NCBI GenBank assembly: GCA_019422105.1
Contig: JAHZDZ010000016.1
Coordinates: forward strand, 1 to 43,715
Length of the DNA stretch: 43,715 nt
Source of the DNA: Bacillota bacterium
GTDB lineage: Bacteria > Bacillota > Clostridia > Lachnospirales > Anaerotignaceae
Direction of reading: 5' to 3'
The notes below the pieces were generated by a model. The model was not told where the DNA came from. It ran no database searches and was given only the letters and a program-made list of their open reading frames with translations. Numbering within the stretch: the first letter of the stretch is position 1; the number at the start of each line of letters is the position of its first letter. The position numbers were made by a program, and so were the translations under genes. Positions 17,062 to 24,337 of the stretch are shown one piece after another.

Positions 17062-18222
17062 TTAAAGACCGTTTTCAGCCTCTTCCTTTTTTCTGTGATA
17101 GAGGCGGCTTAACATCAGCTTGATTAAAGCGGTACAGGGTACAGCCACAATCATGCCCAGTATGCCGAACATGCTTCCAAAAACGGACAGTGACAAAAGC
17201 ACCAGTACAGGATGAAGCTCAACACTTTTTCCCACTACCTTAGGCACAATAAACATGCCGTCAATCTGCTGTAAAACCAATACCGCAATAGCGGCATACA
17301 AAGCCTTGATGGGTGTTCCGCTCAAAAGCGCAACCGCAACAGAAAGAATAAATGCTACAATGGCGCCCACATAGGGAATCAAGTTTGAAAAGCCCGAAAT
17401 AACACCGATAATAATAGGATACGGCACGCCTAAAATGGAAAATGTCACACTGATCAACACCGCCATGATAAAAGCGTCTGTGATCTGCCCTCCGATATAA
17501 CCGCTGAAAACAGCATTGAAATCATGGGCGACGCCCTTTATTCTTCCCGCCCATTTTCGGTTAAAGAACACATCAACGATGTCATTGGTATAATACAATA
17601 TTCTTTCCTTCTCAGCCAGCAGGTAAAAAGCGGCCGCCAGCCCAATGCCCAGGTTCACGGCCCAGCCTCCCGCCCTGGAGACAGAGTTTGCAAAGCTTAA
17701 TATGGAATCCTTGAAAAAATTGGTGGCGCTTGTGATAAAGCCCTCCGCATTCTCAAGTACGCCAATGTCGGCAAGCTTTACCTCAAGAAGCACCAGCATA
17801 TCGCTGAAGCCCTGTATGGAGTCATTGATGGAATTGGCAAGCTCATTGATATCGGTGGAGCCTATTTTGTTTACCGCCAGCTTGACGCCCCAAAAAAGGA
17901 GTATCAGCAAAATGATGTAGGTAATGGCAGTACCCCTTGTTCTTTTTTTATACCGTTCATTTCCATTTCCGCTGTTTTTTGCCGGAAGCAATCCCTCTGT
18001 TTTATTCTGGAAAAATTCTACCGCAGGATTGGCAATATAGGAAAATACAAGCGCTACCAGCACAGGCCCCATAACCACCACAAAGGCGTCAAAAAAGGAC
18101 GCGATATTGGAAACCACAAGCCCCATATTGGCAATCACCATTCCAATGATAAAAATAGCCAGTATGGTCACAATGACATGAAACGAAATTTTTAAGTATT
18201 CCTTATCCCAGGGCAGCTTCAT
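17062..18222 (-). CDS. AI-2E (TqsA/YtvI-type) family permease
   Basis: 386-residue membrane protein of the AI-2E transporter superfamily. The N-terminus MKLPWDKEYLKISFHVIVTI enters two helices. An amphipathic middle stretch (about 130-200) follows, then the conserved C-terminal block GYIGGQITDAFIMAVLISV with GVPYPIIIGVISGFSNLIPY (about 255-300) and a further IVPKVVGKSVELHPVLVLLS. Members export signalling molecules or act as Na+/Li+-proton antiporters; the substrate here is not known. It starts 15 bp after pepD, in the same operon, with an AGAGAGGTT ribosome site. Confidence 0.9.
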   Translation of the reverse strand: MKLPWDKEYLKISFHVIVTILAIFIIGMVIANMGLVVSNIASFFDAFVVVMGPVLVALVFSYIANPAVEFFQNKTEGLLPAKNSGNGNERYKKRTRGTAITYIILLILLFWGVKLAVNKIGSTDINELANSINDSIQGFSDMLVLLEVKLADIGVLENAEGFITSATNFFKDSILSFANSVSRAGGWAVNLGIGLAAAFYLLAEKERILYYTNDIVDVFFNRKWAGRIKGVAHDFNAVFSGYIGGQITDAFIMAVLISVTFSILGVPYPIIIGVISGFSNLIPYVGAIVAFILSVAVALLSGTPIKALYAAIAVLVLQQIDGMFIVPKVVGKSVELHPVLVLLSLSVFGSMFGILGMIVAVPCTALIKLMLSRLYHRKKEEAENGL

Positions 18223-18237
18223 CTTTTAACCTCTCTT

Positions 18238-19692
18238 TTATTTCATTCTCTTAAGCAGTTCCTTCAAAAAATCCCACATTCTCGCCGTGGAGGAAATGCT
18301 TAGCCTCTCATCCGGTGTATGGGCGTCAAAAATATCAGGGCCAAAGGATATAATATCCAGATCCTTTTTCTTGCCGGAGAAAATACCGCACTCCAAACCG
18401 GCGTGAATAGACTCCGCCTTTGCCTCTTTCCCGAACATCTCCTCATACACATCCCTGCACAAAACAAGGAGTCCGCTGTCAGGATTAAATTCCCAGGAAG
18501 GGTATTCCCCTCTGACGTCAACGGCTGCGCCTGTCAATTCCGCTATCTGTGCTATCTGGCGGAAAATCGACTGCTTTCTGCACTCCACACTGCTTCTGAC
18601 GGCGCTTGTAAAGGAAATCCCGTTCTCACCCGTCTTCACAATGCCGATATTGCTGCTGCTCTCCACAAGATTCTGTATTTCAAGGCTTACCGTCACAACT
18701 CCATAGGGAATCAGCAAAAGCACAGCGATGGCTTTTTTCAGCGTTTCTTTGTCAAACACCTTTTCCACCTTTTCCGCTAAGGGCTCCAATATAATTTGTA
18801 TGCCCCTGTCGCTTCCCCTGTATTCATTTAAAAATACAGCCTCCATCTGCGCAGCTTTGCCTTTAACGGCCTCTAAATCCTTTTTCTCAACAAGAATCAC
18901 GGCCTCCGCCTCCCTTGATATGGCGTTATCCATAAGCCCGCCGTTTAAGGATGCGGCATAAATATCAAATTTTTCATTGATCGCCCCTAAAAGCCTTCCC
19001 ATAAGCTTGTTTGCGTTCGGTCTTTGCAGATGGATTTCAGTGCCGCTGTGGCCGCCCTTTAATCCCTTTATTTTCAAAAGAAAGGCTTCATAGCCGGATG
19101 GAGCGGGCTGCCTTCTTACTGGAAGCTCAACAGTTGCCTTGAGCCCGCCGCAGCAGCTGACAACAAATGTCCCCTCCTCTTCTGTGTCTATATTTACGAG
19201 ATATTTCCCCTGAAGTTTGTCCGCGTCAAAAACATTGGCGCCCTTCATGCCGACCTCCTCGTCTGTCGTAAATAAAGCTTCTATCGGGGGATGGGGAATA
19301 TCCTCCGCATCCAATAGCGCCAGAGCATAGGCGACGGCTATTCCATTGTCGGCGCCGAGGGTTGTGCCCTCAGCGCTCAGGAAATCCCCGTCAACCTGAA
19401 GCTTTAGGCCCTCCGTCAAAAAATCATGCTCTGTATCCCTGTTTTTTTCACAGACCATATCCATATGTCCCTGTATAATTACCGCCGGAAGATGCTCATA
19501 GCCCGGGGTACCGTCCTTATAGACCACCACATTATACGCCTCATCCTGGCTGTAACGCAGTCCCTTCTTTTTTGCGAAATTGACAATGCTGTCGCTGATG
19601 CTTTTTTCATGGCCGCTCCCTCTTGGAATTTCGCTGATTGCCTCAAAATATCGAAATACGCTTACCGGTTCCAGTTTATCTAAATGCGGCAT
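18238..19692 (-). CDS. pepD: Aminoacyl-histidine dipeptidase PepD (beta-alanyl-dipeptidase family)
   Basis: 484-residue cytosolic M20 metallopeptidase that splits Xaa-His and related dipeptides. ATG 19692 (MPHLDKLEPVSVFRYFEAIS) is preferred over ATG 19698, which is only 1 bp after GGAGGA. Metal-site signatures are present: VIIQGHMDMVCEKN (His and Asp, near 77), GTTLGADNGIAVAYALAL (Asp, near 115) and EALFTTDEEVGMKGA (the catalytic Glu pair, near 147). AGLECGIFSGKKKDLDIISF and the final DAHTPDERLSISS supply the late ligands. Length and order fit PepD. A perfect promoter lies upstream, and the permease follows in the same unit. Confidence 0.95.
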   Translation of the reverse strand: MPHLDKLEPVSVFRYFEAISEIPRGSGHEKSISDSIVNFAKKKGLRYSQDEAYNVVVYKDGTPGYEHLPAVIIQGHMDMVCEKNRDTEHDFLTEGLKLQVDGDFLSAEGTTLGADNGIAVAYALALLDAEDIPHPPIEALFTTDEEVGMKGANVFDADKLQGKYLVNIDTEEEGTFVVSCCGGLKATVELPVRRQPAPSGYEAFLLKIKGLKGGHSGTEIHLQRPNANKLMGRLLGAINEKFDIYAASLNGGLMDNAISREAEAVILVEKKDLEAVKGKAAQMEAVFLNEYRGSDRGIQIILEPLAEKVEKVFDKETLKKAIAVLLLIPYGVVTVSLEIQNLVESSSNIGIVKTGENGISFTSAVRSSVECRKQSIFRQIAQIAELTGAAVDVRGEYPSWEFNPDSGLLVLCRDVYEEMFGKEAKAESIHAGLECGIFSGKKKDLDIISFGPDIFDAHTPDERLSISSTARMWDFLKELLKRMK

Positions 19693-19745
19693 AACCATTC
19701 CTCCCTGCTGTTGTTATTTATTCCCATTTCCTTTTTTCTATACAA

Positions 19746-19774
19746 ATCATAATGTCCCTTTTTAGTATTGTCAA
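19746..19774 (-). promoter_or_regulatory. pepD promoter
   Basis: Minus-strand -35 TTGACA (19769-19774), 17 bp, -10 TATGAT (19746-19751). Confidence 0.85.
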
Positions 19775-19798
19775 ATTATTTCTTATTTAAAAGAAAAA

Positions 19799-19873
19799 GG
19801 CATTGTAAATTTTACAATGCCTGAGGGTGTCGACTTTGTCGACACCCTTCATCGAAAACAGGTTTTCGATGAA
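19799..19873. repeat. Three back-to-back perfect inverted repeats
   Basis: 19799-19821 is GGCATTGTAAA/TTTACAATGCC with a 1-nt centre. 19825-19847 is GGGTGTCGAC-TTT-GTCGACACCC. 19848-19873 is TTCATCGAAAAC/TTTTCGATGAA with a 3-nt centre (AGG). The three abut almost without spacer. They lie between the pepD promoter and the PFL gene. Confidence 0.95.
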
Positions 19874-20074
19874 TTTATATTAAGGAATAAACAGACGTGT
19901 TCCGGCGGCATAAATGCCTTGAAACCCGCTGTTTTCCTCGGTCGGGCAAAGCCCGCCCTGCGGATTGCACTCGGGAAACGCTTTCATGCACCCCGAAGAC
20001 GGCTTTGCGTAAGCAAAGTGCTGACCATTCCCCAACCCTTCCGCAGTATAAAAAAGACTTTGTCTACGGTCTGA

Positions 20075-20097
20075 GGCATTGTAAATTTTACAATGCC
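20075..20097. repeat. Second identical copy of the GGCATTGTAAA palindrome
   Basis: Exactly the same 23 bases as 19799-19821, 276 bp away. The pair bounds a stretch (19822-20074) with no gene, which carries GACTTTGTC twice (within the hairpin at 19832-19840 and near 20056) and a GCAAAGTGCTGACCAT block shared with the 8551-9060 and 23777-24240 repeats. Confidence 0.93.
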
Positions 20098-20192
20098 ATA
20101 GTGTTTTATAAATCACTTTAACCCATGGGCGCCGCCCACACCTGCCGACTTTTTGAGAAAAGCCAGACAAATTTTTTTTAACCGCGCTGACG

Positions 20193-21551
20193 TCAGTTTT
20201 TAAAGCTGTGAATCGGTGCGGGAATCCTGCCGCCGCGGTTAATAAAATCCGCGCAGCTGTATTTGTTCACCGGCATAATAGGCGCATAGCCCAGAAGACC
20301 GCCAAATTCCAGTATATCACCGAATTTCCTGCCGATTGCGGGGATAATACGCACCGCTGTGGTCTTGTTGTTAATCATGCCGATTGCTGCCTCATCCGCT
20401 ATAATGCCGGAAATAGTGGTAGCAGGCGTGTCTCCCGGAATAGCAATCATATCAAGACCCACTGAGCAGACACAGGTCATGGCCTCCAGCTTTTCAAGAG
20501 TTAAGGCGCCCTTTTCCGCAGCCTCGATCATGCCGTGATCCTCACTGACAGGGATAAACGCGCCGCTCAAGCCCCCTACATAAGAGGAAGCCATAACGCC
20601 GCCCTTTTTCACCTGATCATTTAAAATGGCAAGAGCCGCTGTCGTTCCCGGCGCACCTGCCTCCTCAAGACCCATTTCCTGAAATATTTCCGCAATGCTG
20701 TCGCCGATGGCAGGCGTCGGCGCAAGGGATAAATCAATGATGCCAAAGGGCACATTTAATCTCTTTGCCGCCTCCACCGCAATGAGCTGGCCTACCCTTG
20801 TAATTTTGAATGCCGTCTTTTTAATGGTTTCACACAGCGTCTCAAAATCAGCGCCTCTGGCCTCCTCAAGAGCCCTCTTAACAACGCCGGGGCCGCTGAC
20901 GCCTACATTGATAACGGCGTCCTTCTCCCCAACGCCATGAAAAGCGCCCGCCATAAAGGGATTGTCCTCCACGGCGTTACAAAACACAACAAACTTTGCA
21001 CAGCCAAGGCACTGGTTGTCCTTCGTCCTCTCTGCTGTCTCCAGAATAATCTCGCCCATTTTTTTCACCGCGTTCATATTCAGTCCGTTTCTGGAGGTTC
21101 CGATATTAATGGAGGAGCAAACCCGCTCTGTTTCCGCCAAAGCCTGGGGAATGGAGTTAATCAGTGTTTCGTCGCTTTTTGTACAGCCCTTTTGTACCAG
21201 CGCGGAAAAGCCGCCGATGAAGTTTACGCCCACATCCTTCGCCGCCCTGTCAAGGGTATGGGCAATGGAAACGTAGGAATCCGTTTTACAGCCCGCCGCC
21301 GCAATAGCGATAGGGGTTACGGAAATTCTTTTATTGACAACAGGTACACCGTACTGTCTTGCAAGGTCGTCGCCTACCTTGACCAAGTCCTTTGCCAGCG
21401 TCGTAATTTTGTTGTAAATCTTCTCATTAAATTTATCAATATCCGGATCAGCACAGTCAATGAGGCTGATACCCATTGTAATGGTTCTTACATCCAAGTT
21501 GGACTCCTGAATCATTTTGTTGGTCTCTACAATTTCCATTCTGGAAAGCAT
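20193..21551 (-). CDS. PFL family protein (UPF0210/DUF711)
   Basis: 452-residue cytosolic protein of the UPF0210 family, distantly related to pyruvate formate-lyase-like folds. Reaction unknown. It begins MLSRMEIVETNKMIQESNLD after GGGGGAGAAA. Characteristic conserved stretches are NIGTSRNGLNMNAVKKMGEI (about 145-165), HGVGEKDAVINVGVSGPGVV (about 205-225), GIIDLSLAPTPAIGDSIAEI (about 275-295) and YVGGLSGAFIPVSEDHGMI (about 320-340). Family length is about 450, so it is complete. It follows the ACT-domain gene by 27 bp; this pairing is widespread and suggests the ACT protein senses a ligand for it. A 296-codon plus-strand ORF here is only a shadow. Confidence 0.95.
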   Translation of the reverse strand: MLSRMEIVETNKMIQESNLDVRTITMGISLIDCADPDIDKFNEKIYNKITTLAKDLVKVGDDLARQYGVPVVNKRISVTPIAIAAAGCKTDSYVSIAHTLDRAAKDVGVNFIGGFSALVQKGCTKSDETLINSIPQALAETERVCSSINIGTSRNGLNMNAVKKMGEIILETAERTKDNQCLGCAKFVVFCNAVEDNPFMAGAFHGVGEKDAVINVGVSGPGVVKRALEEARGADFETLCETIKKTAFKITRVGQLIAVEAAKRLNVPFGIIDLSLAPTPAIGDSIAEIFQEMGLEEAGAPGTTAALAILNDQVKKGGVMASSYVGGLSGAFIPVSEDHGMIEAAEKGALTLEKLEAMTCVCSVGLDMIAIPGDTPATTISGIIADEAAIGMINNKTTAVRIIPAIGRKFGDILEFGGLLGYAPIMPVNKYSCADFINRGGRIPAPIHSFKN

Positions 21552-21578
21552 ACTTTTTCTCCCCCGCTCTCTGCCAAA

Positions 21579-21848
21579 TTAAATTCTGTGCATGCTGTTA
21601 AAGATATCCTCGTGCTGCATGGTAATTTTCACGCCCACAGCCTCGCCTACTTTATCCAGCTTGTCCGCAACCGTATCAAAATCCGTGCTGCCCTCCATAA
21701 ATTCCACAATCATCATCATATTGAAGTAGCCCTTTACAATTGTCTGGGATATATCCAGTATGTTAACGCCGTTCTCTGCAAGGCAGGTACAGACCCTTGC
21801 GATAATGCCTACGCTGTCTTTTCCTAATACAGTTATAATACCTTTCAT
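21579..21848 (-). CDS. Stand-alone ACT-domain protein (UPF0237)
   Basis: 89-residue ACT domain, MKGIITVLGKDSVGIIARVC, then the beta-alpha-beta-beta-alpha-beta pattern through VNILDISQTIVKGYFNMMMI. It binds small ligands, usually amino acids, in related proteins, and has no catalytic part. It is the first gene of a two-gene unit with the PFL/UPF0210 protein, starting after GGGAGGATTT, with a recognisable promoter 46 bp upstream. Confidence 0.95.
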   Translation of the reverse strand: MKGIITVLGKDSVGIIARVCTCLAENGVNILDISQTIVKGYFNMMMIVEFMEGSTDFDTVADKLDKVGEAVGVKITMQHEDIFNSMHRI

Positions 21849-21893
21849 CTTTAAATCCTCCCCGTATTGTAATATAAAATCATGATAGTGCCA

Positions 21894-21923
21894 ATTTTAT
21901 CACAAAACGGTAGAAAATATCAA
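21894..21923 (-). promoter_or_regulatory. Promoter of the ACT-PFL unit
   Basis: Minus-strand -35 TTGATA (21918-21923), 18 bp, -10 TAAAAT (21894-21899). Confidence 0.75.
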
Positions 21924-22168
21924 CAGATTTTAAGCACTATTCTATAAATTTCATCTATGATTGTTTTTTCATTTTTAGTTATTATGGATATTGCAGGCAA
22001 TAAAAATATACAAATATACCACATCATAAAGACATTTGTCTTTTTTAATATTGAAACCATAGCACAATTGACGAATATATGGCTGCTTTCCCATGGCTTT
22101 TTGTCCTCTCAAAAGGATTAAACTGCGGCAGTCAACGACAAAACCCGATTTTAATCGGTAAATTCCAT

Positions 22169-22196
22169 TTCTAAATTCCCCCAAAAATGATATAAT
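22169..22196 (+). promoter_or_regulatory. Possible promoter of the structured leader before the S41 peptidase
   Basis: -10 TATAAT (22191-22196) is perfect; the -35 TTCTAA (22169-22174, 16-bp spacer) is weak. From 21924 to 22168 I see no gene, only A/T-rich DNA and a CCGATT-TT-AATCGG hairpin near 22146. Confidence 0.55.
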
Positions 22197-22203
22197 GTCC
22201 GTA

Positions 22204-22240
22204 AAGAGCGGAGAGAAGCCGAAGAAGAAGCAATGTGCCT
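22204..22240 (+). repeat. 37-bp direct repeat, copy 1
   Basis: Begins AAGAGCGGAGAGAAGCCGAA and ends GCAATGTGCCT; an exact second copy lies 139 bp downstream at 22343-22379. Its last third forms the left arm of a large hairpin (22226-22264). Confidence 0.95.
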
Positions 22241-22314
22241 GCTTGCAGGCAGAAATTGCTTCTTTAAAGGATTCGTGGAGTGAAACGACCAAGTAAAACT
22301 TTTGTTTTACGAGG
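22226..22314 (+). promoter_or_regulatory. Structured leader: two large hairpins
   Basis: Hairpin 1 pairs AGAAGCAAT with ATTGCTTCT, and TGCCTGC with GCAGGCA (about 22226-22264). Hairpin 2 pairs GTAAAAC with GTTTTAC around TTTT, with outer GGAG/CTCC pairing. No U-run of terminator length follows, so a leader or processed RNA is more likely than a terminator. Confidence 0.6.
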
Positions 22315-22342
22315 TTCTCCGCGTCAATTTATGTATACGCCC

Positions 22343-22379
22343 AAGAGCGGAGAGAAGCCGAAGAAGAAGCAATGTGCCT
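22343..22379 (+). repeat. 37-bp direct repeat, copy 2
   Basis: Identical to 22204-22240, but followed by ATTTCG rather than the hairpin loop, so the large stem cannot form here in the same way. It ends 40 bp before the S41 peptidase start. Confidence 0.95.
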
Positions 22380-22419
22380 ATTTCGTATATCCAACCGTTT
22401 ACCCATAAGGAGGACTTCC

Positions 22420-23667
22420 ATGCATCTGATAAAACAAAAGAAAAAATTTGCCCTTATTGCAGCAGCCTTGATGCTGCAAACCGGCTTAACCTGTAACGTA
22501 CAGGCCGCCGAAGAAAAAAACAGCCTGAACTACGATAGAATCGTCAATAAAATAGATGTATTGCAGTCAATTATAGATGACTATTATCTCTTTGACGAAA
22601 ATATGGAGAGCATGGAGGACGGCATCTACCAGGGCTTTATGTCAGGTCTTGGAGATGAATATTCCGTCTATTACAATAAAGAGGATTTTATCAAGCTGAC
22701 AGAGGATACATCAGGCAATTACTGCGGTATAGGCGCCATTGTGAGCCAAAACGGACAGACAGGACTGTCCTCTGTCATTAAGGTCTTTAAAGACAGTCCT
22801 GCCTATGAAGCCGGCCTTCTGCCCGGCGATATTCTCTCCAAGGTAGAAGATGTTGACGTATCTCAAATGGATCTGGATTTCATCGTCAGCCAATATGTCC
22901 GCGGACCTGAAAATACCTCCGTCAAACTAACCGTATTCCGCCCCGGTATCAACACGGAAACAGAAATCACCGTCATGCGCAAATCCATAGAGATTCCAAG
23001 TGTTGAGTATACCATGCTTGACGGCTCCATAGGCTATATCCAGGTATCCTCCTTTGACAACATAACAGGGAACCAGTTTAGGCACGCTGTAAACGATTTG
23101 AGCTTTCAGGGCATGAAAAAGCTGGTGATCGATTTGAGAAGCAACCCCGGGGGCGTGCTCAACGCCGCTATTGAAATGCTGGCCTATGTCCTGCCGGACT
23201 GCGACTTTTTGTATACAGAGGATAAAAATGGCAGAGGCTTCCGTTACTATTCTCAGGACGGCAGCATCTATGAGGAGGAGAAGCCCTATTATGAGGGTGC
23301 GGTTAGAGAAGTAATCGGCTCAGACAGCCATGAGTTGAATATACCAATGGTTATCTTAGTAAACAAGGATTCCGCCAGCGCCTCTGAGGTATTTACGGGC
23401 ACTATGAAGGATTACGGTCGGGCTGTTGTTATGGGAGAAACCACCTTCGGCAAGGGAATTGTACAGAGTTTAATTCCTTTTTCCGACGGCACAGCCGTTA
23501 AGCTGACAGTAGCACATTACTTCACGCCAAAGGGAAATGATCTCCACCATAAGGGGATAGAGCCGGATATAGAGGTATCCCTGAAGGACGAGCTGAAAAC
23601 TAAAGCGGTTATCCCCCAGGATGAGGATAATCAGCTTCAGGAGGCAATCAAGCTGTTAAATCGGTAA
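22420..23667 (+). CDS. S41 family C-terminal-processing peptidase (CtpA-like)
   Basis: 415 residues from ATG 22420 (AAGGAGG, 6 bp upstream). A signal peptide is visible (MHLIKQKKKFALIAAALMLQ, hydrophobic core, cleavage after VQA near 27), so it is secreted or held at the outer membrane face. A PDZ domain (about 95-180, with SPAYEAGLLPGDIL) is followed by the S41 protease domain. The catalytic Ser is in NKDSASASEVFTG (near 325) and the Lys in GETTFGKGIVQS (near 345). DLRSNPGG is the usual substrate-groove motif. It cuts proteins near their C-termini; the target is unknown. It is transcribed alone, behind the structured leader. Confidence 0.94.
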   Translation: MHLIKQKKKFALIAAALMLQTGLTCNVQAAEEKNSLNYDRIVNKIDVLQSIIDDYYLFDENMESMEDGIYQGFMSGLGDEYSVYYNKEDFIKLTEDTSGNYCGIGAIVSQNGQTGLSSVIKVFKDSPAYEAGLLPGDILSKVEDVDVSQMDLDFIVSQYVRGPENTSVKLTVFRPGINTETEITVMRKSIEIPSVEYTMLDGSIGYIQVSSFDNITGNQFRHAVNDLSFQGMKKLVIDLRSNPGGVLNAAIEMLAYVLPDCDFLYTEDKNGRGFRYYSQDGSIYEEEKPYYEGAVREVIGSDSHELNIPMVILVNKDSASASEVFTGTMKDYGRAVVMGETTFGKGIVQSLIPFSDGTAVKLTVAHYFTPKGNDLHHKGIEPDIEVSLKDELKTKAVIPQDEDNQLQEAIKLLNR

Positions 23668-23776
23668 TAAGGCCACGGAGGAATCTGTAATATAAGGACA
23701 AGAGAACCTTAAACGTCCTTGCTGAATGATATCATAAGAAAATGAACTGTCTGAAACGCTATGATTATCAGACTTT

Positions 23777-24240
23777 CAGCGTGTCAATTCTCAGGAGTTC
23801 TGTCCTTCAATGCTTGCAGGGGTTATACCCTTCGTCTTACAAAAACCGCAACGCGGTTTCTTTCGTTTATTCTGCCATGGGAAAGCTTGATTAATCAGGC
23901 TTTTTGAATGAAACAGAAACATAAGCCCTGTTTTTTTGCACAGGAATTGACTATCGTCATGGTCAGCATCTTGCTTTGCAAGTCTCGCTGCGCCCGGCAC
24001 GGTATCATACGTGCTGCCGCCTTGAAATCAGGGCTTTTTCTTAAGTATCTCCCACAAATATCATTCGTGGGAAACTGTCAGGGGCCCCGCAAATTTCATT
24101 TATGGGCAACCGTCAAATGGGCAAAGCCCGTTTTGCAAATTCCACTCGGGGTGCAGTACCCCCGAACCCCATTTACTTATTGGTTAAATAGATTTAATGA
24201 CAGTCTGAAAGCTTGATAAATCAAGCTTTCTCTTTGCACC
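23777..24240. repeat. Hairpin-rich non-coding repeat element, copy B (reverse orientation to copy A)
   Basis: No credible gene between 23668 and 24288. The reverse complement of 23881-24095 shares, in order, TGACAGTTT, GATATTTGT, TGCTGACCATGAC, an ACAGGGC block, TTTCTGT and TCATTCAAAAA with 8763-8970. It starts with CAGCGTGTCAA at 23777, as other members do. One hairpin, AAAGCTTGATTAATCAGGCTTT, lies at 23882 and another, GAAAGCTTGAT/ATCAAGCTTTC, at about 24208-24231. Confidence 0.75.
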
Positions 24241-24288
24241 GATTTTTTTGCATATCTGAAAAATAGGCGGTTGTTCCCACACAGAATT

Positions 24289-24322
24289 AAAAAACAGGCC
24301 GGCCTATACAGGCCGGTCTGTT
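24289..24322 (-). terminator. Terminator of the two-component operon
   Basis: On the minus strand ACAGACCGGCC pairs with GGCCGGCCTGT around a short loop and runs into TTTTTT. Confidence 0.85.
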
Positions 24323-24337
24323 GATAAAACCGCTTCC

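Noticed and set aside
20937..21827. 296-codon plus-strand ORF
   Set aside because: It is antisense to the well-supported PFL/UPF0210 and ACT genes and has no recognisable domain.
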